A stretch of DNA of 64,000 nt from Candidatus Obscuribacterales bacterium. GTDB taxonomy: Bacteria; Cyanobacteriota; Vampirovibrionia; Obscuribacterales; Obscuribacteraceae. Under the pieces are notes generated by a model. It did no database searches and was not told the DNA's origin. It saw nothing but the letters and a program-made list of their open reading frames with translations. Each line of letters opens with the position of its first letter. Position 1 is the stretch's first letter. Where the stretch lies: NCBI GenBank assembly GCA_020050835.1, contig JAGVKB010000073.1:19955-83954 (forward strand), read 5' to 3'. Shown here piece after piece: positions 9,201 through 16,160 of this stretch. The position numbers were made by a program, and so were the translations under genes.

Positions 9201-9828
9201 AAAGAGCGCCGCTTTGCCAGCCAGCACCAGCACGCCGCCGGCGGCACAGGATGTTTGCGAGGCGGACAGTCCTGCACCACCGGCGACACCATCACAGTCG
9301 GTCAAGGAGTTCGGGCGCCTTTCGGCTTCTTCCGGCTCGCACTCGGTAATCGATGAATCCAGCGGTTCCGGCAGCATGTCAATCGGCAAAATGCTTCTTG
9401 ACGTCCAGGCGGTATCCAACATCATTAAAGGCGCCGACAAACGCGGCAACGGATTGACCACGGCCCGCGTGATTAGCGCCGCTCGTGGCGAGGGGATCAG
9501 GTCGCTCCTGAGCAAAGTCGATACTTACCCGGGCGTTTCGGGCAGTTTAATCGTCGGTCACGACGGATTGGTAATCGCTTCTACCTTGAGCTCCGAGTTC
9601 GACAAAGACACATTGGGAGCGATGGCAACATCAGTGCACAGCCATACGAATGTGACGACTACTAAGCTCGAGCTCGGTCGTTTACATCAAGCCGTTTTGC
9701 AGTCGAGTGACAATATTACTGTCCTCACTAATGTGGAAGTCGGAGTACTGGCAGTTTTCACAAAGCTTCGCGAGCTGGAGAAATTGGACGGACTGCTGGA
9801 AGCAATTGATCAGACGGTGCAAAGTTAA
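6253..9828 (+). CDS. Membrane-anchored protein with tandem roadblock/LC7 domains
   Basis: The first ~125 residues hold about four membrane helices (around 9-28, 38-58, 68-88, 97-121). A very long Ala/Pro/Glu-rich, presumably disordered cytoplasmic region follows. It carries two roadblock/LC7-type domains at about residues 673-812 and 1040-1176. Each copy begins with a near-identical lead (V-K-D/E-F-G-R-L-S, then IGKML, then GxRSLL). Each then carries the core 'YPGVxGSLIVGxDGLVI', diverging at the 3' half. The copies arose by internal duplication. In bacteria, roadblock proteins typically act with small Ras-like GTPases (MglB-MglA in polarity and motility). No such GTPase lies in this window, so the role is unknown. 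Confidence 0.85.
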   Translation: MYKLVTNPNRILIVLVLAAGLAAAFYFPQQYPERIVEIPVLALFVGELGLALFLSLLCYENATPQQILKLSTAMFGLTMFVGAISNSVGQLTQMLPDYFVLVSWVQLIIMNTAGITSTLCFYRLHLPDESQALRSRLAEPIQVQPAAPRSEGPRSVTSDTSDSGPLSHDFTPPEVAAGEAASAEPKRTQSVKEILESLDISRIMRLERSIHPAEPPSLETLFKEESKAAEATAAAEAPVAAPSSNAVVLPTGKRPPEDQAFNFSPEEIKAIAMRNAPNESAIFAPEQAPFEPDLGLDEDQPITERLDLDQILGMEQSLMPDSAPDSHGLSRTLTEVSAGGEPTETASDRAPKSSEPKAIELPAAPEAVDLATIALEGSAESNANIIALAAALDLAPAATTQKAVPEPEPVALPAAKDAGSAPIPKTASGDEPDLDLIPLAAGESEGEAKVALAPGEPNEPVIALPAAASSTAEPQTLPKSSAKSKAEDQPLALPDQPSQSQPIVGSGLPSLQELLKTETLDGPLVPLEEAPEAYPQPVASTASTIAATDNTAFDEAAVAEDLDKAFKKLVPREALRDVSTETLRQLRESNAASKASDDDFTGASLSAPAASAEIADLIRSLAEEDLASEADQLEAAQLPQTMPQAAEPKEVKDFGRLSAKASAKSPVEQDTAGSMKTIGKMLIDTQAVENIIKQGEKRSGGMTTAKIVSAKRGEAIRSLLTYIDNYPGVTGSLIVGNDGLVISSTVDPALDKDLLGAMSMAIHGNSSIASDKLSLGELKEIVLWSPEKLTLLKKLDDGILAVYSDTPAISRLDGLLKLLSSLMRETTDKETAAASTGKDIAEPVKAPAPAAEKLAAAESPTASEPKAAGSAARPYVQPSQQQSPSKPAAAEADAGSADSSGNRIAVAADLVRDLIASLSVQQPEPAPAKPPESATAPASQGKEDAAAATAANQLAMTEKPPALKLEEPAKPSPVSAPANSQEEKSAALPASTSTPPAAQDVCEADSPAPPATPSQSVKEFGRLSASSGSHSVIDESSGSGSMSIGKMLLDVQAVSNIIKGADKRGNGLTTARVISAARGEGIRSLLSKVDTYPGVSGSLIVGHDGLVIASTLSSEFDKDTLGAMATSVHSHTNVTTTKLELGRLHQAVLQSSDNITVLTNVEVGVLAVFTKLRELEKLDGLLEAIDQTVQS

Positions 9829-9886
9829 ACAGCGCAAGCGCTTCGGCATGCGAAAATGTGAAGCTCATTCTAGCTTCACCGAAGCT

Positions 9887-9892
9887 AAGGAG
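9887..9892 (+). promoter_or_regulatory. Shine-Dalgarno site fixing the bcp start
   Basis: AAGGAG sits 7 bases before the ATG at 9900. This near-perfect site decides the start against an earlier in-frame ATG at 9858 that would add 14 residues not typical of the family. Confidence 0.75.
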
Positions 9893-9899
9893 CTTAATC

Positions 9900-10370
9900 A
9901 TGACTACCCCCAGAGAAGCTGCACTCAAGGTTCCCCAGGCCGGAGAGGAAGCACCAAAATTCAAGGCCCAGGCCTACCCGTCCGGCGAGCATTCACTCGA
10001 CGACTTTGCCGGCAAGAAGAACGTGATACTAGCCTTTTATCCCAAGGACATGACTCCAGGATGCACCAAAGAGATGTGCGACTTTTCCGCCGATCTCGCC
10101 AAATTCGATGACGCTCAGACGCAAGTTTTCGGTGTATCTTGCGATACGCTCAAGAACCACGAGGAGTTTGCCAAGAAATACAGCCTCACCGTCACCTTGC
10201 TGGCCGACGAGGATGCAACTGTCGCCAAGGCATACGGCGCCGTACGCGAAGGAGCCCGGATGGCCAATCGAGTGCTTTTTGTAATCGATAAGAATGGAGT
10301 CGTCCAGCACGTTTTCGAAGGGATGCCAAACAACGCCGAGCTGCTGGCGGTCGTCGAGCAATTGCCGTAA
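9900..10370 (+). CDS. bcp: Peroxiredoxin, Bcp/PrxQ type
   Basis: A thiol peroxidase that reduces hydrogen peroxide and organic peroxides in the cytoplasm, using thioredoxin as electron donor. In the 156-residue protein the peroxidatic Cys is C55 in FYPKDMTPGCTKEMCDF. A resolving Cys sits five residues later (C60), the classic BCP pair. Further family marks are GVSCDT, LLADEDATVAKAYG and a late RVLFVIDKNG strand. It follows the roadblock gene by about 70 bases and may be cotranscribed. Its stop is 10 bases from the stop of the convergent kinase gene. Confidence 0.95.
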   Translation: MTTPREAALKVPQAGEEAPKFKAQAYPSGEHSLDDFAGKKNVILAFYPKDMTPGCTKEMCDFSADLAKFDDAQTQVFGVSCDTLKNHEEFAKKYSLTVTLLADEDATVAKAYGAVREGARMANRVLFVIDKNGVVQHVFEGMPNNAELLAVVEQLP

Positions 10371-10379
10371 GACGATGCG

Positions 10380-11672
10380 TTATTGCTCCGGCCTGTTGGT
10401 CAGGACATCTGCGCAGTAGTTGGGCATCGACAAGGTAAAAGTAGAGCCAGAACCAGCTTCACTCGTACAGGTGAGCTCGGCGCCATGGGCTTCGGCGATC
10501 TGGCGGCAGATGTACAGGCCCAGCCCGGAGCTGGCACTGTGCCTGGTTGCGTCGCCCGCTTGCTCGTGAGCATAAAACCGCTCGAACAGATGCTTCTGTT
10601 TCTCTTTTGAGATACCCGGGCCGGTATCGGCTACCTCGACAACCGCTACACTCCCGCCGCCGATCGAGCTACGCACTGTAATGCTGCCGCCGGCGGGAGT
10701 GTAGCGGACGGCATTACCAAGTAAATTTGTGACCAGACGCCTCAAGGCCAGTCGATCGGCTGTGACCTCTACCTTGTCGGCGTCGCACTCAAGGCAGATT
10801 TTCAAGCCGCCGTCGCGGGCCAGCTCTTGCATCTCGTCAATACAGCTATTGACGATCGCCAATACATCAATCCTTTCGAAAACCAGCTTATAGCCACTTT
10901 CAAAACGGTACACATCGACCAGATTGTGAACCATCTCCAACAAAGCCTTGTTGCTATTTCTCAAGGTTGAGAGCAGTCTCTTCTGCTCATCGAGCAGCTG
11001 TCCAGAGCGTCCTTCCAGAAGAACTCGATAGACCATCTCCGCGCCGACCAGCGGGCTCTTCAGATCATGCGAGAGTCTGGTCATAAACTCTTCTCGCAAT
11101 TTGGATGACTCAAGCTGCCGCTCGACTTCCACCAGCTGCTTCTTGAACTCGCTTTGCAGACCGCTCATCAGATCATCAAAACTGGCCGCTAGATAGCTGC
11201 CCAGTCGCGCGCGGTCTATTTCTAATACTGCTAATCTGCTGAAGGAAGACAGATCACTTTGCGAGTCGGCCCGCTCCGAAAAATCGGCAAGCACCCGCTG
11301 AATTCGGTGAATCAAGCCTGCCGGGTCGACCGGTTTTCGGACAAAACTGTCCGCACCACAAACCAATCCATCGACGGTATCTTTGAGTTCAGACAGCTGG
11401 GTCACAAGAATTACCGGTATCGACGAGCCACCGCTATGGGACTTTATCTTGCGGCAGAGCTCGTAGCCAGACAGTTCAGGCATCACAACATCGGTCAAGA
11501 CTAGGTCGTACCTGGCAGCACAAAACAGCTCGAAACCTTTAAGCCCGTCTCCAGCCAGATCTACCTCATAGCCGCTCATCTCCAGGATAGACTTGAGCTG
11601 AGCAGCCTGAACCGGACTGTCTTCCACGACTAGCACGCGCGCAATGCGGCGATTGTTCCCGATTCCTGCCAA
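10380..11672 (-). CDS. Receiver-histidine kinase (REC-HisKA-HATPase)
   Basis: This is a cytoplasmic two-component protein with the receiver placed before the kinase. The receiver covers residues 12-130, with acidic pocket E17-D18, phosphoacceptor D61 in VLTDVVMPE, and K113. A coiled-coil linker follows, then a dimerisation/phosphotransfer helix with H202 in RLSHDLKSPL. The ATPase domain has an N box (NLLGNAVRYTP), DTGPGIS and SGLGLYI. There is no membrane segment or sensor domain, so it probably receives phosphate or contacts from other proteins. The output partner is not adjacent. The start is a TTG at 11672 with a poorly spaced AAGGG, so the exact N-terminus is uncertain. Confidence 0.93.
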   Translation of the reverse strand: MAGIGNNRRIARVLVVEDSPVQAAQLKSILEMSGYEVDLAGDGLKGFELFCAARYDLVLTDVVMPELSGYELCRKIKSHSGGSSIPVILVTQLSELKDTVDGLVCGADSFVRKPVDPAGLIHRIQRVLADFSERADSQSDLSSFSRLAVLEIDRARLGSYLAASFDDLMSGLQSEFKKQLVEVERQLESSKLREEFMTRLSHDLKSPLVGAEMVYRVLLEGRSGQLLDEQKRLLSTLRNSNKALLEMVHNLVDVYRFESGYKLVFERIDVLAIVNSCIDEMQELARDGGLKICLECDADKVEVTADRLALRRLVTNLLGNAVRYTPAGGSITVRSSIGGGSVAVVEVADTGPGISKEKQKHLFERFYAHEQAGDATRHSASSGLGLYICRQIAEAHGAELTCTSEAGSGSTFTLSMPNYCADVLTNRPEQ

Positions 11673-11895
11673 CGTCCCTTATCCCCGACGCTTGCAGCCC
11701 ACACTATTACAAATCCAGCCCGATCCAGATAATCTGCTCTCATCCTACCAATTTGCTGCCGAAATGCGGCGAGCCAGGACGTACAATTCACCAAAGCGCT
11801 ACAAAATTTACTACAGGCTTCGCTTGACTTCCAGGCCAGCCAATCAAACACACCCTTTCTCTCACTGCCAAATTCGACGGTGGTTTAGACTTTAT

Positions 11896-12183
11896 CTATC
11901 TGGCGCCCGAAAGCCACTTCGATTTCAATGCGAGCGGGCCTTCCGCCGACAGCTTTGTCTCGCCCAAAAGCATTAGAGTGGAAACCGAAATCTCGAGTGC
12001 TTGCGCCAGGCGGCTCAGATTCTTAACAGAGATGCTGCGCCCACCGCGCTCGAAATCTCCAATGTAAGAGCGATTCAAGCCGCTGCGATTGGCCAAGTCG
12101 TTTTGCGACATACCCAACTCATCACGCCTTTCTCGGACGACCAGCGCGATTGCAATCAGCAGTTGGTCGTGTACCGTCTCCAC
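11896..12183 (-). CDS. XRE-family helix-turn-helix regulator
   Basis: A 95-residue DNA-binding protein with a Cro/C1-type HTH at about residues 14-70 (RERRDELGMSQNDLANRSGL, then SYIGDFERG, then LSRLAQAL). A short C-terminal tail remains. The start is a GTG with AGGGGG about 9 bases upstream. The size is that of a stand-alone transcription factor, and the target is unknown. The neighbouring genes look metabolic or envelope-related, with no toxin or phage gene beside it, so there is no sign of a toxin-antitoxin or prophage switch. Confidence 0.88.
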   Translation of the reverse strand: METVHDQLLIAIALVVRERRDELGMSQNDLANRSGLNRSYIGDFERGGRSISVKNLSRLAQALEISVSTLMLLGETKLSAEGPLALKSKWLSGAR

Positions 12184-12318
12184 CGGTGGCGCCCCCTGTC
12201 TCAGTAACTCTCAACCAGAGCGGTCTTCCTAGTGATGCCGAGCATCGCTCACTCTTCAATACACACCATCGCCAGCCGATATGAGAGTTCATTTCCCATC
12301 CTAGAAATGAGCAACAAC

Positions 12319-12341
12319 TGAAAGACCCCCCATTCGGGGTA
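12319..12341 (-). terminator. Probable terminator of dsbD
   Basis: Read on the minus strand, the sequence forms ACCCC-GAAT-GGGG followed by GGTCTTT. This short GC stem with a tetraloop and a small T-run lies about 75 bases beyond the dsbD stop. Confidence 0.5.
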
Positions 12342-12416
12342 TAGTTTCGGGTGCTTGATTTGCTAAGCAGACTCCTGCTAGAACACGGACTCTCAGCGAT
12401 TTCAGACAGGCAACGG

Positions 12417-14417
12417 CTAATCTTTGCTGGCGCCGGCTTTCTGCAATGCATCCAAAACGATCGGCGGCGTTATCACTTCGGGTAACACGATCGGCTCGGT
12501 CGGACGGCCGGCCGGAAAGATTACGTAGAGCGGTACGCCCGAGCGTCCGAATTTGTGCAAAAGCGCCGATATCTGCGGATCCTGCCTGGTCCAATCAGCT
12601 TTCATGGCCACTACCTTCAAAGCTTTCATTCTCGCCACCACCGGCTTGGTATCAATCACGGCTTGCTCGTTTACCTTGCAGGTCAGGCACCACTCCGCAG
12701 TGAAATCCAGAAAGACCGTCTTACCAAGCGACAGCTGCATTTCCAGAGCATCAATCGTAAAGGGCTGCCAGTCTATCTCGCCTTTGGTCGGTCGCCTTTC
12801 AGAGCTTGAAATCGGCATTTGCGGCGACGGCAACCCCAAGCCAGGAACCGTTGCAATACAGAAGTAGTAGCCGACTCCAACCACAACCAGAGCGATTGAC
12901 CAAACTGTTAACTTACGTCGGCTGGAGCTGGTCAGGTCTGTATACCGACTGACACACCAGACCGCAAAAGAGATTACTACCAGGAAAGCCGCAATCCACA
13001 GCGCCTGCTCAAAGCCAACTTGGGCACCCAAGACTCTGAGCAGCCAGATGACAGTGGCAAGCAGAAGAAATCCCAGCGACTCTTTAAATTTCTCCATCCA
13101 GACTCCCGGTCTGGGTATAAAGCGCATCCAGCCTGGTTTGGCGGTCAGCACCAGATAAGGAAAGGCCATGCCGAGTCCGACTACCATGAAGATAGTAATC
13201 ACAACCCACCATGATTCAGTAAATGCGAACCCGACAGCCGTGCCGAGGAAGGGCGCGGTGCACGGGGTCGACAGCGTCGTCGCCAGCACCCCTTTGAAGA
13301 AAGTACCGGCAATTCCTTCCTGGCTGGCAGCCTTGTCGATCGCCGCCTGCCCGGCCGGGGCAGAGATGTAGAAGAGCCCGAAAAGGCTCAAGGCAAACAG
13401 TTGCACAATCACAGCCATCACAATCACAAAGACCGGATGCTGAAACTGAAAGCCCCAGCCAACCTGTTGTCCGGTCTGCTTCAGCAATAGCACCAGGATG
13501 GCCAGCGCCAGAAAAGAGGCGAGAATGCCGGCAGTGAACACAAGTCCCAGTCTAAATACTTGTTTGGGGTCCTCACCGGCTTGTTGCACAAAGCCGAGCA
13601 CCTTGATTGATATGACGGGCAACACACAAGGCATGAAATTGAGAATGAATCCACCAACGAAGGCCAGGAGTAGATAGCCGGCCAAACCGTTAGGCTGCTC
13701 GGCAGCTCCCTCAACTTTCAACGACTGGGACAGCAAGTTAATCGGCTTGGTTTGTCCGGACGTGGCCGCTTCGCTCTTCGATATGGCTGCCGGCTCGCCT
13801 GCCGGTGCCGCTCCGATCTCACCGCTATAGCCGACTTTGGCGAATTCATCTAGATGGTCGGCCGCGTAGGCGCTCGAACCTGATGCCGTAAGCTCGAGCG
13901 TAAGATCAGCCTTGCCAGGTACACACAGGTCTTTGCATTGCAACCACTTAACAGCTGCGCCAAAAGAGAGTGGCTTGCCGGCAGGCAAGCGCTCCGGTGG
14001 AGTAATGCTGGCAGCAATTAACGTTTTGTCGTGATATCCGTAAGTGGTGATACCAGCATCGTTAAACGTATTCGGTCTTTCCCATTCGAGCGGGCCGGCC
14101 TTGAATCCCTCCGGCAGCCGCCAGACAATCTTAGTCGGCATACCGGCATCACCGCTTAGCTTGTAGTAAGTGTGCCAGTCCGGCGGCATGAGCAGCTCGA
14201 CCCCCAGTTTAAACGGCTGACCGGCAGGGACGGACTTAACGTTGGCCAGCAGCTTAGCAGTTACCGGCGGCACCGCCTGCGAGTCTGTCTGGGTCGATGC
14301 CGGAGACGCCTCAGCCAAAGGCGCAAAGCTCAGAACAAAGGATAATAAGACTCCTAAAAGGAGAGCAAACAGCGAAGCGCTCGGCAAGGTCGATCGCACT
14401 GAGTGAATTGAAAGCAT
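12417..14417 (-). CDS. dsbD: Thiol:disulfide interchange protein DsbD
   Basis: DsbD carries electrons from cytoplasmic thioredoxin across the inner membrane to periplasmic disulfide reductases and cytochrome c maturation. All three domains and cysteine pairs are visible. After a signal peptide comes a periplasmic immunoglobulin-like domain with CKDLC. The central multi-helix domain has one Cys in NFMPCVLPVI and one in STPCTAPFLG. The C-terminal thioredoxin-like domain has WCLTCKVNE. The ATG at 14417 is preferred (GAGG 6 bases upstream, 666 residues, clean signal peptide). An earlier in-frame start at 14495 would overlap the glycosidase gene. It lies 31 bases behind that gene and is probably cotranscribed. 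Confidence 0.95.
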   Translation of the reverse strand: MLSIHSVRSTLPSASLFALLLGVLLSFVLSFAPLAEASPASTQTDSQAVPPVTAKLLANVKSVPAGQPFKLGVELLMPPDWHTYYKLSGDAGMPTKIVWRLPEGFKAGPLEWERPNTFNDAGITTYGYHDKTLIAASITPPERLPAGKPLSFGAAVKWLQCKDLCVPGKADLTLELTASGSSAYAADHLDEFAKVGYSGEIGAAPAGEPAAISKSEAATSGQTKPINLLSQSLKVEGAAEQPNGLAGYLLLAFVGGFILNFMPCVLPVISIKVLGFVQQAGEDPKQVFRLGLVFTAGILASFLALAILVLLLKQTGQQVGWGFQFQHPVFVIVMAVIVQLFALSLFGLFYISAPAGQAAIDKAASQEGIAGTFFKGVLATTLSTPCTAPFLGTAVGFAFTESWWVVITIFMVVGLGMAFPYLVLTAKPGWMRFIPRPGVWMEKFKESLGFLLLATVIWLLRVLGAQVGFEQALWIAAFLVVISFAVWCVSRYTDLTSSSRRKLTVWSIALVVVGVGYYFCIATVPGLGLPSPQMPISSSERRPTKGEIDWQPFTIDALEMQLSLGKTVFLDFTAEWCLTCKVNEQAVIDTKPVVARMKALKVVAMKADWTRQDPQISALLHKFGRSGVPLYVIFPAGRPTEPIVLPEVITPPIVLDALQKAGASKD

Positions 14418-14448
14418 AGCCAGCCTCGTAGTCGAGCTGCCAAATTGA

Positions 14449-15849
14449 TTATAAAAGGTTCGCACCAATGCCTCCACGCGCCACGATTTCAGCATAAACG
14501 CCGGCGCTCTTTCTCAGCGTCCGCTTCTGGCTGGGATAAGCCACTCTTACCAGACCGAAACGGGGCTTCAAACCGTCCGACCATTCGAAATTATCCAGGA
14601 GCGACCAGTGAAGGTAGCCCCTGATATTCTCCCCTTTACCGATTGCCTTCTGCAATGCCACCAAATGTGATACTAAATACCTCACCCTCTGTTCATCGCT
14701 CAGCGACCAGTCGCCTTCATTCAAATCGGACGAAAACGCATCAGCCATGCCATTTTCAGTAATGAAAATTTCCCGCCGTTGGCCATTGCTGTCGTAACGG
14801 TAGGCAGCGATATCTTCACTCAACATGTAGTAAAGACCTTCCGGAAAGATCTCCCAGCCCATACCGGTGGTGGCAAGCCTGGTCACTGCTGATTGAATGC
14901 CAAACACATCGGGCGGCCAGGAATACCGAAACTCACAGATTTCGCGCGTGAAGTAATTGAAGGCCAAAAAATCGATTGCGCCCTTGAGGTTCGGAATCGG
15001 CCCGCTAATTTTCTTGATCTCTCTTTCGGTGCTGATCGGATAAGGAAACTGCAGATCGCCTGTTTCAACCGCAGTCGGAAAGATGTGGTTAAACACTTGA
15101 TCCCGAAAGTAACGGACAACCTGATCGAGCGGATTGAGTCCGTTGCGCGCTACAAACGGTCGCCAGTGGACAACGTAGCTGACTTTCGCGCTCGGATGCT
15201 CATCATGAATCGCCCGGTAAGCCGCGACATGCCCCTCCAGCAGCCGTCGAATTGTTTTGAAGGCCAGCAGATAGTTTCGTCTAAACCCGGGCGGCCAGAT
15301 GCCGTTGACATATCCCTGGTAAACATAGACCAGAGGCTCATTCAATGTGAGCCAATAATCGACGAGATCGCCGAATTCACGAGCAGCAGCCCGGGCATAC
15401 TGCGAGAATTCAGAGACACTGAGCGGATTGTTCCAACCACCGACTTCGGCCAACCAGGATGGCAGGCAAAAATGAAAGAGAGTAACAAAGGTTTTCATGC
15501 CGCGAGCCTTGATGTCCGTCAACAACTGGCGATAGTGAGCTACCGCCTCCGGCTGAAGCGCGAACGGTTCGGTGCGTACCGGTCTGAGCACCGGCCAGTT
15601 TAGGCTCAATCTGAAGCAATTGACATTTAGTTGCTGGCAGAGATCGAGATCTTCTTTGTACCGTTTGTAAAACTCGCAAGCGACGTCGGCATTAGTGCCG
15701 TCGCGAATCTTGCCGTTCTTGACGGTCCAATCCGACCAATCCGAAAGCCTGCCTTGCGCTTCGCAAGGGTGTCCCTCGACTTGGAAGGCGGAGGTTGAGA
15801 CACCCCATAAGAAGCCTGCGGGAAACTGGAGAATCTTGTGATCGAAAAT
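14449..15849 (-). CDS. GH1 family glycosidase (beta-glucosidase type), apparent ATT start
   Basis: A retaining beta-glycosidase with a complete GH1 fold. The start region reads FPAGFLWGVSTSAFQVEGH. The acid/base is E171 in TLNEP, the nucleophile E365 in FITENG, and the C-terminal HWSLLDNFEW is the aglycone/glucose-binding motif. The whole domain is open in one frame, but no ATG, GTG or TTG lies between the upstream stop (15865-15867) and codon 81. The best start is ATT at 15849, with GGAAG about 8 bases upstream. It gives 466 residues, the normal GH1 length, and a frame starting at the TTG at 15609 would lack an essential barrel strand. No signal peptide is seen, so it is probably cytoplasmic. 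Substrate is not readable. Confidence 0.9.
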   Translation of the reverse strand: MFDHKILQFPAGFLWGVSTSAFQVEGHPCEAQGRLSDWSDWTVKNGKIRDGTNADVACEFYKRYKEDLDLCQQLNVNCFRLSLNWPVLRPVRTEPFALQPEAVAHYRQLLTDIKARGMKTFVTLFHFCLPSWLAEVGGWNNPLSVSEFSQYARAAAREFGDLVDYWLTLNEPLVYVYQGYVNGIWPPGFRRNYLLAFKTIRRLLEGHVAAYRAIHDEHPSAKVSYVVHWRPFVARNGLNPLDQVVRYFRDQVFNHIFPTAVETGDLQFPYPISTEREIKKISGPIPNLKGAIDFLAFNYFTREICEFRYSWPPDVFGIQSAVTRLATTGMGWEIFPEGLYYMLSEDIAAYRYDSNGQRREIFITENGMADAFSSDLNEGDWSLSDEQRVRYLVSHLVALQKAIGKGENIRGYLHWSLLDNFEWSDGLKPRFGLVRVAYPSQKRTLRKSAGVYAEIVARGGIGANLL

Positions 15850-16160
15850 AGCGCTCGCTTCCTTTCAGAGCCTGAAATGCAAATTGAAAGAATCAAAACA
15901 CGACCGAGCACAGCGGCAAACCAGCATTAGATTGCGGTCATTTCCATCGCACCCGACTTCGCCTGCCTCATTTGCATTTCCTACATAAATCGACATGATT
16001 GATTGCTCACTTTATTGATTACTCATTTTACGGCATTGCCGTCCGTCAGGCTAAATCTCAGTTAAGCCTGGTCGCTTGTCATCGGTATAATTAGTGGGCT
16101 GAGCACAGATTTGCGACAGATTCAGCCGGAAGCGGCACCGATAAGCTCCGTCGCTTTTCA
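15850..16160. promoter_or_regulatory. Divergent intergenic region with a possible plus-strand promoter
   Basis: This 311-base gap lies between the GH1 gene (minus) and the first TMTC-like gene (plus). I find no coding frame with an RBS in it. TATAAT at 16086-16091 is a perfect -10 hexamer. A poor -35 (TTAAGC, 16062-16067) lies about 18 bases upstream. This could transcribe the glycosyltransferase pair. Confidence 0.35.

Noticed and set aside
11896..12183. XRE regulator as prophage or toxin-antitoxin remnant
   Set aside because: No toxin, integrase or phage gene lies near; the flanking genes are ordinary chromosomal ones.
14893..15603. 236-codon plus-strand frame opposite the GH1 gene
   Set aside because: The opposite strand has complete GH1 catalytic motifs; this frame has no RBS or known features.
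15410..15911. Frameshift or split GH1 gene
   Set aside because: The reading frame of the catalytic domain continues cleanly to the ATT at 15849; no frame change is needed to recover the full N-terminus.
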